Shown here piece by piece: positions 45,801 through 57,766 of a DNA stretch of 64,000 nt (positions within the stretch are counted from its first letter, which is position 1; each line of letters starts with the position of its first letter). The DNA lies in contig OX387604.1 of the NCBI GenBank assembly GCA_947568835.1, positions 3,948,001 to 4,012,000 of the forward strand. The letters run 5' to 3'. This DNA is from Protonemura montana (Eukaryota; Arthropoda; Insecta; Plecoptera; Nemouridae). The notes under the pieces are model-generated. The model made no database searches, was not told the origin of the DNA, and saw only the letters and a list, made by a program, of their open reading frames with translations. The position numbers were made by a program, and so were the translations under genes.

Positions 45801-48800
45801 AATGACAAGTAATGCATTTTACGGTATAGTTAATCGCCCTGTGAATTCGATGGTCGGTATGTGCTTGTAATTTTGAAGAATCTTTCGAAACACCTGCTCC
45901 AGTGGCGGCAGCGGCGGGCGACGGCAGCATGCGATGAAAACCAATTTTATAGATCGCTCCATGAATTTTGATTCGCAATTATAAACTCAGAAAAAAACTT
46001 CATTCCTTTTTAATAATGACACGTTTTTTCTGATTTGGTTCAACAGGTATAACAAAAGTGAAAAGGGGTTCGGTTGTCCAACACAAATTTGAATAAATAT
46101 AAAAACGCGATATGATGGACAAAAATGATGCTGAACGTCAAAATAGACTAAACGAACTAGAATGTATTTTATCAAAATTCACAATTGATACTACTAACCT
46201 GCGTTTTAAGTCAAAGACAACTTGCAATTTGCCGAAACACTTGTAGCTGTGCTTGTAGCTTAAAATAACCTGAGAGTCAGACTGAAAAAAAATGTGGATT
46301 GCGTGAGAATGTATGGGTATATTTGGCTTGCAAACCTCATAAATTAATTAAAATCCGCTAGTATTTTAATAATTTTCAAGTGTGCGGCTTTGCCTTAAGC
46401 TTGTTAATGTATGCATTTGGCAATACTAAGTAATCAATATATTCAAGTACAAAGTAATTGGCTTCTAGTGGGTGTGAATTCCACCTCAGTTCCACGCTAC
46501 TTAGACCTCAAGTCTCTACTAGTCTCGATCGAATAATTGCCTACGTTGACAATATAATACATTATTCAAATCGAAACACTTATCTATTGGGAATCACAGA
46601 AATAGTACTTGGCAGCGTTAATTAATAATCAATACGGTTGACTATTTGCTAACGTGTTAAATACCTATGCTCCTAAAATTTCGTTGGCCAAGGGTTGGGC
46701 TAAGTGATAAATAATGTTCACCCCTGGAGGTTTGGGGGTACGTAATTACTACGCTTGTTTACTGGGGTGGCTTATCAGTTATCATTTATCAATTCGGACT
46801 GTCAGCTTTTAATATTATTATATTAAATGAATTAGTCAAGGGATGGTCTAGGTATGCTAATGGACGAGGCTTCTTTCTAGAAAGCATATTACGATGTCCA
46901 TTACCAAAAGCAGTTTTTTATCCAGCACGATTGTGCAAATTGGGAATAAGCGATGTGGAATGCATTTATTGAAACGATTCCGAAAACCTTAATGGATATC
47001 GATGGGAAAACAAACCAGAGTAAGTGAATTCAATTTAAAAATCCGGTTTTCTTTAGCCACACGTAAGCATTACTGAATGTAAACACAAATGCAAGGATTG
47101 AGGAACAAAAAGTAAGATGATAGTCTGACACTAATCTTTAGTCCGATATTAAAAATCTGATTTTGTTCCCCGAGAAGGAGGATAGTGATTTCCTCATCTG
47201 CGCAAGGTGTGCACGCTCCACAGCACACTGCAGCCAAGGTATTATCATTGGAAGACGGGCACATGCCACACCGTTCAGCCATCTGCTTCTACCCTCGTAG
47301 AAGAAAAGTGTGGTGCAGAACCCTCTATTTCACCTGGCGGTCGGCCGGCCTGCCTGCCTGCCAACCTTTCAGGGCTGTCTTGGTAGAAAATGAACCTAAA
47401 CCATGCCTAAACGCCAGCCCAGCTCAGCCCAGCTCTTGTCCCTTCAGCCTTCTCACTTCTCAAAGGTATTCAATTTAGCACCAAATAACACCTGGCTCCG
47501 GACCGAAGATAGAGGAGCGATTTTTTTGGAGGAAAGATACATTCTCTATCAGCTGCTTTGCCACGTATATATCTGTGACACACTACCTCACACTAGAGAA
47601 TATTGACATAAGACTGAGAAAAGGAAGTGTTTTTCACATTTTGTTGCGGCTATGCAAGCTAAGCTACGTATGAAACTCCGGCTACTGCTGTTTGCTCAGC
47701 TGGAAAAAAAAGAGGAAACAATAAAGGAGTCACATGGATGAGAAACATACCATTTTTCCAATATTTTGCTTGCACATTTGAACTACGGTAAGATTTAACT
47801 TCACCCGTATCATTTCCATTCACTGACCGCTCAGAATAATCGAATATTCAAATTGGAAATTGGTAGAGAAAAGGAATCCTGATATTAGGTGTCTAACGAT
47901 CCACTAGAGTTAGACTAGAGTTCGAAGTCTGGACCAACCAGCTCGAAGACTCGGCCAAAGAATACAGTCTTTGTTATAACCGATTTGCTTAATTCGTGTG
48001 CGTGTTGATGTAATAATAGGGTTACAATACCTACTTTACTCGGCCAACTGCTCAAAATTTTGTAAAAATCAAAAATGAATTGCGATTTACTGCCTGCGTG
48101 AATAAGATAACACGTAAAGAAAGTAAAATTGGTACTAATAATAATTACTCGATCATCGTTAGTAGTATCCGTATGGGTGGAATGGACGTTAGCAAAAGCA
48201 CATAAAATCGACCCCCTGGGATAATATTAATTAAGGCCACCAGCTAGGACCGTGAGAAAGAAGTATAATGTTCAACTAGTCGTGGATGGACTACGGCTAG
48301 TTCCTAATAAAAGAACGAGCACAGTTAATCATAAGATGAGCAAAGGTTAACACGCACTAGTCAACGTAAGATCTTAGAACGTCTAGTAAACATCATTAAA
48401 TGCCAGCCCTCGCCTTTAGTACTAGATGCTGCAAGTCTACAGCTCGATGAAATCAGGATTGCAATCAATTTGAATTTATATGGCGCTTGTTTTAATTGGT
48501 ATCAAAGTTTTACATTCAGGGTATGCAATTCTACACGTGTAACTTTTATTTTTCGTCAGATTTTTCTGAATAGCTAAGCTCTGATGAAAGCATTGATTTT
48601 GGTATAGTTACGTGATTATTCAACATGAGATGAGATTTACATGTGATCGTATCTACCGCAAAAACATAACGTAATTAAAATAACATCATAAGCCTATCGA
48701 ATTTCAAACTTAAAAACGTTGTTTTATATGCGTCCAGGATTCGACACAGCTCTGTGATTTTTTTTTTTCTGTTATTATTTCCTAACAGCAAAAAAGGTCA

Positions 48801-51800
48801 TCCAGCACTCTGTTACATAAAACAAGCCGACATCTGCGGAGGTCGTCAATTGTGATGTATTTAAGACGTAGGGTCGGTTGGGGTGAGGTGGGGTAGGGTG
48901 GGTGCAAAGCCACCGCCACCGCTACGCAGCTGACTGCTTCGCGCAAGATCACAGTCTGCTTTGGGCAGCTCGCCACACTGACAGATGTCAAGTGGAACTC
49001 AGCCATCATTTACCATTGGTATCACGAACTAGTACAGCCATCGCCCAAGTAACCTCTTACGAGTAGAGCCTGATTTACGAAAGAACTTAAAAAAAGGTTT
49101 CATGATGTATAAACATTGCGACTACCTTCCTTGGATGTTTGCCGAACAAAAAGAATAACAACACATATCCAATAACGCGTCTATTATCTCTCTTCGTTGT
49201 GTATCTTTCTTCAGTTGCAGTTTGTTCTCTTCTATATTTATTAACCAATGCTCATTCAAGTCCAAACTAATAAACTACCCAAACAAAATTAAACGTAGGT
49301 TATCTGAAATTGGCTATTCACATTTTAACATAATAATAATGTATCATGTGTACGTCAAATCTAAAACAGTTGCTTGAACCATAATTTGTAGCTTCCGTTT
49401 CGTTTTAGTAAAGTTAAAAAATAGCATTAAAAACGTGCTTCGAAGTGGCTACTTCGCGAATACTGGCTGCTACGCCAGTTTTCATAAACGCATCGCAAGT
49501 TTGCATTTAATTTTCAACCACAGCTTGTGAGTCCTGACACCACCCAGCATCAACAAAGCTGAACATTCAATCACAGATGAGCATTATATCGTTTTACCAG
49601 AGTCTACCCTTCAGTTTAAGTGACTTAACCCTCATTGTAGATGAACAAGTATCCCTCCTCCCACCCCCTCCACCCTCCCGGCCCCCTAACATTGGATCAC
49701 ATTCACACCACAATATGAATGTAATGAACTCCCTCTGTGAATTTCGGTGTTGGCAGGGAAATTTCAGCCCCTCGTGGGTACACTTGTTTCCATGGTCACA
49801 CATGAAGCCTGCCTCTTGATAGTTAATTCACGCATTGCTTGTCAATGTGTGGATGGGGTAGATCCTGGCTCAGTGTGACTGCTGCACTTGCCAGTGGCAT
49901 CCATGCATTCAAAGCATGTGCATTATGAGTACCACAGGGATAGGGGGGCTCACGTTTAAATGGATGATAAGCCAATTTTATTCTGCTATCGTTCTAATTC
50001 GACGTGAGCAAGAAATCTTTTATCATATTTGAAATCTCTAGTGTGTATAATGTTGTGGGAAAATTGAGTTGTCAAAGTTGGCTCTCACGATTATGAAATC
50101 ATATGGCGTTTGTGAACGAAGGAAACTAAAGTTCGTGCAAACATTAGCAAACATGCGTGCAAAACATTTAACGCGGAGCGTAAATGCACATCATGGAAAA
50201 TGGAAATGTTATTGTTGTTTAAACTTTCAATGAGATTGTTTTGTTTTCCGGATATGTTGGTTATGACTAGGTTGTGACTTTATGCGAAGACATAGAGAAG
50301 GTAGTACATAATTTGGTACATAAACATAAGACTCGTATGTTTTACAAATTGGTCTGAGTTCGAAATCATACTAAGATACTCATTCCGTAATCATTTATTC
50401 TTAGATAAATTCATCAGAAATAACTCACTTCGATAAAAAAAATATATGTTGTCATTATACTTTGCCTTATCATTTGCAGAACGAAAAATTTCCCACAGAA
50501 ATGCATAAAACCATCGTATTCCCTAACTCAGAGAGGATACCCAAGAGACCATTTATGAAGTGAATAGGCAAATATCAATATCACGAAGATTTTCACATGC
50601 GCCCATTTTATACAAAGTACACCCCAGATCAGCTTTGAAAAATCTGTGACCCACGCATGAAAAGTCAGTCTCTGGGGACTTGCAGCTTGCAAGTGGTTCT
50701 ACTACAGACAGACACACATGCAGGAGTGGTTCTATCAACACCTACTTGCTTAGGGAGCACATGTGGATTTTTGGGGGTCTGCTTTTATACCATGCGTTTT
50801 ACCATTGCTCGTATCGTGATGCGTGGAGTCCATGCCTGATACTCATTTGGAAGATATGTGTGAGAAAACATACCAGATGTGGGAACTGTTTGGTATACGA
50901 GCGTATGTACTATAAGGAGAGGGTGGGTGGTTTTTTGTGATGCTTTCTCTCTCTCTCTCTCTTTCTCCGTGTGTGTGGGTGTGTGTGTGTGTTGTGTGGT
51001 TGTGGAGTGAATCTGTGACAACACAATAAAATTATTAATCGTGAGATTATGAAAAAAGTATTTTTATATTCGTGATGCGTTTAGAGCGTGAGTTTGGCGG
51101 TTCCTTACAAATTATCATTGTGTAATCATATGACTAAAAGAAAATTAGCAGGTCACTTTTTCTGATTTTTTTTGAAACGATGTATTCGTAGATGCCCACA
51201 AGTCAAGGCAAAGAAAATGCCTCGAATAATTTGCAACATTGCCAAATAAATAGCTTGAAAAATAAACCATCAGTAAGAATTGTGTGAATATTTTATGAAA
51301 CAGCGCTTGACAAAAGAATCAAGATTACCCGCCATCTGTGTATGTTATTTGTTTTTATAAATATAACGAGATTTGAGTGCCTCATATTATTTTTTGCTCT
51401 TGTTTTCTACTGCCATGTGTAGGAATACTTAAGATCGCTGAGATTTCGAATGTGTTGAACATGTGGAGAAAATGAGAGTAACTACCACATGTGAAATTTA
51501 GAATTAATTTTTATGTCTCACAGACTAAAAGCTTCGGTGTTATTACTTGGTATATTAAATTATTTTATAGCAGATATATAAGTACTTGATAGCAATGTAC
51601 CACCCATTCTATTTCCTATAATATGGAGAGCTGGATAGGACCAACTTTGAACTTTACCAAACTTTTCAAGTGAATCACCACGAACAGAAGTTGCGGAAGT
51701 GAAGAAGCTCATAACCAAAGTTTCTCGTTTTCTAGTGGGTCTCATGACCAAAATTCACGAAACAGTTTTATCAATAAAAATATGTCGTGCCCCTTTTCTT

Positions 51801-53926
51801 GCTTTATACCTGCTTTAGTAGAGTTAATTAAAATCTCACTCCAATTCTATTTTATTTACAGACAGACCCCAGTGGCAGCAAGTAAAGCAAAGTATTTACT
51901 GTACCAGTTAGTTGTTCAAACTTAGTCTTGAGATAAACTCCTTAAAGTGGTAGACAGAGCTCAAGAGTGTTAGACAAATAGAGACATTCAAGTGAACAAC
52001 TGATTTTTCTTTTTCAAGTTTGAAAGATGCAAAAACTGTCCTCTAGTTTAAAAGGAACCAATTATTCTGTATAATAAAACTAAATACTCCATAGCCACTA
52101 GCCATACCACATACCATAACATAACATAACATAACAAGAAATCGGGTTCAGAACACACATCTCGACATCATTCGAACGAAAGTGCGATAGCAGAACATAC
52201 TTCAACAGAGCAAGCAATTAAATTGCAATTTTGCACTTACCCATAAAGTAGTGCCGCTCCTGCAATTCCTCCCCCACATTGGGCTGTAATGAACATGATA
52301 GCTCTGATTGCAGATATGCTTCGAGTGGCAAACATGGCCACTGTCACGGAAGGGTTCACGTGCGCTCCTGCAAGAAACAATCCACAAATAGCTATTTATT
52401 TTTTAACAAAGAGACATGCGTGTCTACAATGTCGCTCACTTCAATTCCATTTTTAATATCCTCCCCGGAACCCTGTTATTAAGTGATTCTGTTTTGTTAG
52501 AAGTACAGTTTAGACTGTCTCTTCTGTAATTTTAATCGGCCGTTTTTTTCGAAAGGGGATAAAATTCAAATTAGTGGAGCTTAACCATTAGGATGATGAA
52601 AAGGAATAGCGGGTCGCTTCTTATCTTCTCTACTTAGTGTCTCGTGTTTACAGCCAGCACCTGTAGAATACGCTATTATAGACACCATTTCAGTGACTTA
52701 AATAAATAAACCGCACTCTAATCACGTCTTCAGTCTCGAGTAGTGCACTTCAATCAGCACTACAAGTTTGAATGCATTTTCCGAAATGCATCTTGTAAAA
52801 TAATACGACCTAATAGGTACAACAAAACCCAGCCCGAGGCATCATTATTTTCTTCCCTACCAACGTAGTTACGAGTATTACCTTTGGTTTTAGTGTAATG
52901 ACAATGCATCTTTATGACTTCAGCGATTAATTTTTGTTGCTAAAAATGTCCAAATATGACAACTCTTCATATAACAAAATAAGCAAAAATAACTATTTCA
53001 ACACAGCATCGTTATAATATTTGTGCTCTTCAATAAAATCAATTGAATGAGAGCAGCATGTGTCCCGTCGCTTCTCAATTTTATACCAATCATAAATCAT
53101 CATCTTGCCATATGAAAGGGAGAAGCAAGCTAAGTCAAGACATTCAAAATTAGTTGGGAGGAGGTGGGAGGAGGACCGCATCCCAATTTGGGACTAGTAC
53201 TTTGTGGCTTGGATGTCTTAGATCGAGCACACCATAGATCTTGAGCAACTAAGCGCTGTAACATATCTTTCATATGCATACTTATTTTTCTATCGCTATG
53301 CCGTCAGCATTACTCGGGGATAGCATGCACTATAATGTTTGTTAAAAAATGATCTGACCGAAGCACAGAATACTTCTCAATTTATTAAAAAAATATGTAG
53401 GTACCTTAATTGTAAGGTCATGTATCGTATTCGTGCCGGTGGCGTGAGCCTGTTACTTTTAAGAATAGCGACAGCAGTAACGCAGACGAACCACTACCAG
53501 TACCTTCCTACCACATTCCTCTACAGGTCTGAAGGTTTTGCAGGTTTTTTGAAAGAATCTGCGTGAGAAAATTACCAGTATATCTTAGGTAATATTTGAC
53601 GTACCAGAGATGTGTGCGAAACATTGGGTTAGAGTTGCCATCGCAAAACCCGTTGCTAATGCTGTAGCGACAATCACATTAGCTGACAGGCTTGTGCCCC
53701 CAGCACCGGCAGCGGCACCACATACGATAAACACATAGAAGAACGATGCGAGACATTCAGAGATGATAGACCGCCAGAATTCCAGAGTCCGCACCTCGGC
53801 TTGCATTGATGGCCGAGGGGCGACAGTGGCAGAATCATTATCGCGACGAATAGATTCCAATTTTTCAAAAAGGGTGATCAAATGGTATTCCAAGTTTTGA
53901 TCCTGACCCAATGCCACAGTTGCCAT
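23421..53926 (-). CDS. bib: Big brain (Bib), MIP/aquaporin-family neurogenic protein
   Basis: Seven exons: 53926-53605, 52367-52241, 29784-29574, 26929-26861, 26320-26212, 25484-25347 and 24841-23421. All GT-AG phases match (1, 2, 0, 0, 1, 1); 798 aa against about 700 in Drosophila. The N-terminus (EYHLITLFEKLESIRRD), the MIP core (RTLEFWRSIISECLASFFYV, TAQCGGGIAGAALLYG, SAWERFGIEFILTF, LNPARSLGPAFV) and the tail blocks (DSSSIHSDED, YGGTKSLYAKSPPLTRANLN, RPGPLVPAQSLYPMR) match insect Bib. Known: Bib promotes Notch-mediated lateral inhibition, acts in endosome maturation and adhesion, and conducts cations when expressed in oocytes; the TM1 glutamate important there is kept as E57. Odd: the first NPA box reads NPS (112-114), while the second (225-227) is NPA. 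Intron 2 is about 22.5 kb. Confidence 0.97.
24842..25346 (-). other. bib intron 6
   Basis: 505 bp, donor GTAACT and acceptor TTTTTCTAG. Nothing else seen. Confidence 0.8.
25347..25484 (-). CDS. bib: bib exon 6
   Basis: Acceptor TTGCAG, donor GTAACT, phases 1 and 1. It encodes the acidic juxtamembrane segment SSSIHSDEDTYDELDKP, nearly identical in position and composition to Drosophila Bib, then a Gly/Ser/Pro-rich stretch. Confidence 0.92.
25485..26211 (-). other. bib intron 5
   Basis: 727 bp, no other feature seen. Confidence 0.8.
26212..26320 (-). CDS. bib: bib exon 5: last membrane helix
   Basis: Acceptor CCAACAG, donor GTATGT. It encodes VYWIGPLLGGAVSGIIYEFI, the sixth MIP helix, and the basic NPRRHVHHTKESIDG that begins the cytoplasmic tail. 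Confidence 0.95.
26321..26860 (-). other. bib intron 4
   Basis: 540 bp, no other feature seen. Confidence 0.8.
26861..26929 (-). CDS. bib: bib exon 4: second NPA box
   Basis: A 69-bp exon of exactly 23 codons in phase 0, containing LNPARSLGPAFV with intact NPA and the following Arg. Confidence 0.95.
26930..29573 (-). other. bib intron 3
   Basis: 2.6 kb of AT-rich sequence. The open frames at 27940-28131 and 28306-28664 have no domain or splice support. Confidence 0.7.
29574..29784 (-). CDS. bib: bib exon 3
   Basis: Acceptor TTTGTGCAG, donor GTACGT. It encodes the extracellular ITVPDYNGSLGATV loop and helices 4-5 (WERFGIEFILTFIVVFTYFV; SALSIGSAYLACTLVS). Confidence 0.95.
32789..33201 (-). 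mobile_element. 5S-rRNA-derived SINE with imperfect target-site duplication
   Basis: Minus-strand copy with a (TCAA)n-type tail at the low-coordinate end. Flanks AAACAGATCAAT (32777-32788) and AAACGGATCAAT (33203-33214) match at 11 of 12 positions. A short internal deletion removes part of the middle body near 33000. Confidence 0.8.
34032..34068. repeat. Perfect 37-bp palindrome
   Basis: 18-bp arms, TGTGAGCGTTAGTGCCAA (34032-34049) and its exact complement (34051-34068), around a single A. A 19-base poly-G run follows 22 bases later. Confidence 0.9.
34091..34109. repeat. Poly-G tract (19 G)
   Basis: Homopolymer run in bib intron 2. Confidence 0.95.
34511..34536. repeat. Poly-C tract (26 C)
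   Basis: Longest homopolymer in the window, only 400 bp from a poly-G run of 19. Confidence 0.95.
39468..39483. repeat. Poly-C tract (16 C)
   Basis: Homopolymer run leading into a C-rich segment (39484-39590). Confidence 0.95.
39735..40415. repeat. Paired GATC-rich blocks in partial inverted orientation
   Basis: Blocks at about 39735-39850 and 40275-40415 are packed with GATCTTTT, GATCGCGATC and TTTTAAAAGATC motifs. Parts of one block complement the other (for example GAACTGATCGCGATC against GATCGCGAACTTC). The 420 bp between them is unrelated. This may be a decayed foldback element. Confidence 0.4.
40490..40911 (+). mobile_element. 5S-rRNA-derived SINE, plus strand
   Basis: Starts within the head (GGTTCTCGTGAGATCACTG, AAGTTAAGCAAAACTGC, GGATGGGTGACCATC), runs through the full body and ends GTGCGTCGTTAAACACCAAT with an (AATC)n tail. 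The first ~30 bp of the head seen in other copies is missing. Confidence 0.85.
41435..41460. repeat. (AT)n(GT)n microsatellite
   Basis: About ten AT units followed by GTGTGTG. Confidence 0.9.
41585..41615. repeat. GC-rich hairpin, 12-bp arms
   Basis: GGAGGCTGCAGC (41585-41596) pairs perfectly with GCTGCAGCCTCC (41604-41615) across a 7-nt loop. The stem is too short for a microRNA precursor. Confidence 0.8.
44747..44858 (+). repeat. 5S-SINE, 3' end only
   Basis: Carries only the last ~110 bp of the family: AGGCTAGATTAGGTGCATAA to CAGTGCGTCGTTAAACTCCA, with a degenerate tail. Confidence 0.7.
50945..51000. repeat. (CT)n(GT)n microsatellite
   Basis: A pure CT run followed by an interrupted GT run. 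Confidence 0.95.
52116..52136. repeat. (CATAA)n short tandem repeat
   Basis: Four copies of CATAA, about 105 bp from the donor site of bib exon 2. Confidence 0.9.
52241..52367 (-). CDS. bib: bib exon 2: first NPA-type box (NPS)
   Basis: Acceptor TTCTTGCAG, donor GTAAGT, phases 1 and 2. It encodes GAHVNPSVTVAMFATRSISA and TAQCGGGIAGAALLYG. The third residue of the NPA box is Ser (TCC) where most MIP proteins, including Drosophila Bib, have Ala. Confidence 0.95.
52368..53604 (-). other. bib intron 1
   Basis: 1.2 kb, no other exon. Open frames at 52993-53181 (-) and 53339-53566 (+) look random. Confidence 0.75.
53605..53926 (-). CDS. bib: bib exon 1: start codon and helices 1-2
   Basis: ATG 53926 is the best start: it begins MATVALGQDQNLEYHLITLF, aligned with the Drosophila N-terminus, and the in-frame upstream extension has no ATG. 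The exon ends at HISG with a GTACGT donor in phase 1. Confidence 0.95.
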
Positions 53927-54179
53927 GATGTCTTTTATGATTTCAATTCGAAAGAAAAATAAAGTTTTTAGTCGCACATGAAGTTATTTTGATGCACTAG
54001 AAAGAGTTGTAAGAATTTCCTTTCATTATTGGAAAAACTTTGCGAAATAACGATGTTGCACACGAGATACTGTTTATTCACAATAAACCAACAAACTTTG
54101 GAAATGTCAATTAAAATCACTCGGTTTTTTCGAACAAGACGTAGATTCACTTAATAGATCCAATTGAAAAAACAGACGC
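53927..54179 (-). other. Probable 5' UTR of bib
   Basis: No upstream exon is required. The first ~34 bases before the ATG recur, with the start of the coding region, in the degraded copy at 63.5 kb. Confidence 0.4.
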
Positions 54180-54480
54180 GTTTTTCGGTTTTTGCCGCAC
54201 TAAACTTTGACCCTCCGACGTGCTAGTGTCACGTGTTTTACTCGGGGATAGCGCGAGCAGCCAACACGACCTCCGCGCTCCAAAGCCACTGACAGAATGA
54301 AAAGCCTAGAGAGAGCGAGCAGAGCACTGACGACTCTTGGAGGCTGGGGCGCTGCCAGTATCAGATTCAGGACTTAAGGAAGGAGAAGGAGCAACCAAAA
54401 CGACGACCACTCAACGCTGGGCACGCTTGCCAACTAGCAGGCTTGCCTGCGTTTGTGTTCAGCGCACAGCAGCGCCTAAT
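54180..54480 (-). promoter_or_regulatory. bib: Probable bib promoter region
   Basis: A GC-richer patch in AT-rich surroundings, 250-550 bp before the bib start. On the gene strand it holds two TCAGT motifs (complement of ACTGA near 54290 and 54330), the arthropod initiator consensus, and a palindromic E-box CACGTG at 54230-54235. No TATA box is clear. The assignment rests on position, composition and these short motifs only. Confidence 0.35.
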
Positions 54481-56769
54481 TTTAACAAATCGGTAGAGAC
54501 TCAATTATGGTACTGAAGATGTTTAAACATTTACATTTGAACATTTTAAATGACTTGTCTGTGAGAGAAGATTTTGAGTCTTCTAGTGATACAGCAATTG
54601 ATACTTTGTTAGAGTAAACAAAAAAGATTACAAGAATAGTTAATTGACTGTATGTTATTTGTGTTTTCTCAAGCGCTAATTTAGATTGTGCCATACCTTT
54701 GAATATTTAGTTTATAGCTTGTATAGAGCAGTTTTAAACGTATCCGGGGGAATGATATGGGATGCGATGTGCATTTTCTCTTTCCACAAATTTTCTACCG
54801 CAGCAAAAAGGGAGTGCATCACGTGGGTGTCTGGCTATGAAACTGTAGATTTGATTTGGAACACAGCACTGCTGAATGTCTAAGCTGATTTAAAAACACC
54901 GAAAAACAGCCGAAAAATATGTTTTTTAAGTCAACAATGTTAGTGTTTAATTTCAAGTTTGTAGCTCAAGTCGTTTCGTGGCAATCTTTGACTTAGCTAA
55001 AAACGGTCCCTTCTTCTTTGGTCAATTGCATATAAACTATTGATTGGAATCGATTGAAACTAACAGGGCAGTAGGAAAACACATGCACCTACCCAAAAAA
55101 TGTTAAATCATACTTTTAGGCCAACCGATACGGCAAATGTTAACACTTGAAGTGAAATTGTAACGAAAAGTTGCATTGTGAATCGAAAGAGTGAATTAGG
55201 GGATTATAATCAAAACTAAACCCCATTGCCTAACCTTAAGCACAACTTAGGCGGCAAGGCAAAAACTACTCTTAAAAAACTGCCCGTAAATGTACTTCGC
55301 GAACGAAATTTTAGTTGCGTTGTAGATGAATGTTGCTTTGTATTGTATTTCCAAAATCGGAGACAAGGCGACGTAAAGAGCTGAACAAGTGTGCATTAAA
55401 GAATCATGTAAACTTTCTGTAAAAAATGAAGTGATGAAATCTTCTTTTCTAAACGGAAGAACGGTCGTGTCTTAATTAGTGTCTTATTTTGAGGGTAATG
55501 AAACTGAACATTTCGCTTCGCTCGCTACACCAATCAATAAATATGTATTTACCAAAGAATCGAGGCCTTGCAAGAAAGCCAGAGCAGAAAAGTTTAGCGA
55601 CTCTTGACATGCATTTTTACAGGTTTTCACAGGGTTATCGAGTCTTTTAAATTGCTTGTTTTAAGAGCGCTAAATACCCCAATCCACCCCTTGCAGAAAT
55701 CCACTGTTGGGTAAAAAATAACCCCCCAAAACTGTTCCGATTTCAATTTAAATAAATAATTAAATGCAGTAAGACTATATGTCTCGGTCAGAGACAAAAA
55801 TTCACATTGACACATTGACACTACAAGAAATATAGTACCCACGAATGTTGAAAGCCACGAAAAACACCCCAAATGAGTCGCACGCAGCGGTTTCTAAATG
55901 AAAATCACTCGTCTTACAAAAACAAGAATATGTCTCTGAGTTTTGTGCACTCTTTCACAATTTGTTTTCTTAAATTTTAAAATAAATCTTATAGCCTCAA
56001 GTCTCTTGAAGAAGTGTTTTATTTTTTATTTTTTTTATTGAATACATTTATTTAGGCCATATGCTTGTTTAATTAAATCAGAGCATACATAATCATTCAT
56101 TTCTGTATTGTATATAGTTTGTACATTCCTTTCAAAATCTAAACCACTATTTATTTGTTTCATGTTTAGTGGAATATCATTGTAAAATTTTACACCCTTG
56201 ACTAACAATGAGTTCAGCGTGCATATCTTGTTTTTAAAACTAATAGACACATCTCCATTTAATAATAATAATGATTATTTTTTTTATTTCTCGATTGACC
56301 AAAAACTTTGGTATGAGACATGTCATTACATTTACTTTGCGCCTCGAGGGATGAATATGAATGGTGGTAATCAGCGTGGCTTTTTGACTTAGGTATTCTG
56401 GTAAAAGATCGTTTACAATTGTATACAGAAATAAAATAAGATTTATTTTAATTCTTTGCCTAACGGTTAGAAAATGTAATTTTTCAATATTGTCTCATAT
56501 GTAAATCATTATTCACGTCTCAGAATTACTCGCATTGCCCGGTTTTAAAGTTTTTGTAGGACATCTAGGACCTGTGGTTTGACACAATATTGTGCAAAAA
56601 TAAGTAAAATATTATACTGGTTGAGGGATATATATTTTTCTCTTTTTACTCATAGCATGATGCACAATCATTCTTTTGAATACGCTTATAATGTATAATT
56701 ACAACTTAAATCTATTACAAATATTATGATCTAGTTTGTTAGCTCTATAATGATTCGTGAACAGATATA
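54481..56769. other. No supported gene
   Basis: AT-rich DNA between the bib promoter and the transposase region. Short open frames only, such as 54686-54883 and 55627-55872 (-). Confidence 0.5.
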
Positions 56770-56842
56770 TCGGTTCTCGTGGGATCACCGAAGTTAAGCA
56801 ACACTGTGCTGGGTCAGGTATTTGATGGATGACCATTATCAG
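56770..56842 (+). repeat. 5S-SINE, head-only copy
   Basis: Contains TCGGTTCTCGTGGGATCACC, AAGTTAAGCAACACTGTGCT and GGATGACCATTATC. It is among the closest of all copies to a 5S rRNA core and stops abruptly at 56842. Confidence 0.75.
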
Positions 56843-57738
56843 GGGCGTGCAGTGGGGCGAGGCTTGGGTATGCTGACATTTTTTCCTAGATGGCAGATTT
56901 TTTAAAACATTAAAAGCGTTGTGACTAAAGATATAGTCGGAGAGCCAGCGTTAATTTTGAGCTTTCTGCTGAGAAAGCGAGTAGGCGACACGTGGTAACG
57001 GTACGTGCCACCCGATTGTGTGTTGCGACCGTCCTTTTTAATGAACCTCTGCAATTAAATAACTACGATCAAAATATCCATGCATAATGCGTCATAAAAA
57101 TACGTTATTAAGTTCATACAATTATGGAACATTTTCAAACATCTTGTTGATGCAAACCAGGGAAAGCAATTCCCCCATTTCTATTAATTTTGTGCAAAAA
57201 AACAAATGGTTAAAACTAAATTTTGCAAAAAAAATGTGCCATCTTATGATTGCAATAAGTTGGTCCCCCCCCCCGAAATTATTACTGAAAAATTCCTGTC
57301 AATACCTTTCAAAATTAGTAAACTACAGCATTGCCATTACTTATAACTTTTTTGATACCTAACTTAACTTGGCTAATAATCGTGTTTTTATGTAAAAGCT
57401 ACCCCTCCTATAAACTGGAAAAAACAAGGCAACCAGCTTCGGAGAGGTGTCCTGAACACATCCAAAAAATGCATTTTGACACAGTTTTTGTTTAGGTGAA
57501 ATATTTGTGGTGAAACCTCGTGAAACCCTAAAATTCATAGACTGGATTTTTAACGTATTTGAATAAAGCCGCGGTTTTCACCCACCGTTTGGCAGCGCCA
57601 AGGCCAGCTGTCATGCAAGCCGTCATGTGTGCACATATGCACATGCACGCGTAGTGTTAACCAAAGAGTGTTAACTGTGTTCAATGTGCAATTAAGTCAG
57701 GGGGTGGTAAGCAGGATAGCCCAGTGAGATTCAAAAAT
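56843..57738. other. 5' flank of the transposase gene, unannotated
   Basis: No gene is seen. It includes a run of ten C at about 57265. The left end of the P-like element should lie in or near this stretch, but I could not find its terminal repeat. Confidence 0.4.
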
Positions 57739-57752
57739 TAGTACCGTTGATT
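57739..57752 (+). repeat. 14-bp direct repeat flanking the transposase (left copy)
   Basis: TAGTACCGTTGATT, repeated exactly at 61635-61648 in the same orientation, on the other side of the transposase gene. Confidence 0.6.
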
Positions 57753-57766
57753 GCTATTTAGAGCGC

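Larger units (their letters stand above)
29785..52240 (-). other. bib intron 2 (22.5 kb): SINEs, simple repeats, no nested gene
   Basis: I looked for nested genes on both strands and found none with a domain or consistent exon phases. It holds 5S-SINE copies at 32.8, 40.5 and 44.7 kb, poly-G and poly-C runs, a perfect 37-bp palindrome, a GATC-rich pair of blocks and CT/GT repeats. GC-richer patches with longer open frames at 42.6-43.0, 45.0-45.3 and 48.8-49.0 kb remain unexplained. Confidence 0.6.
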
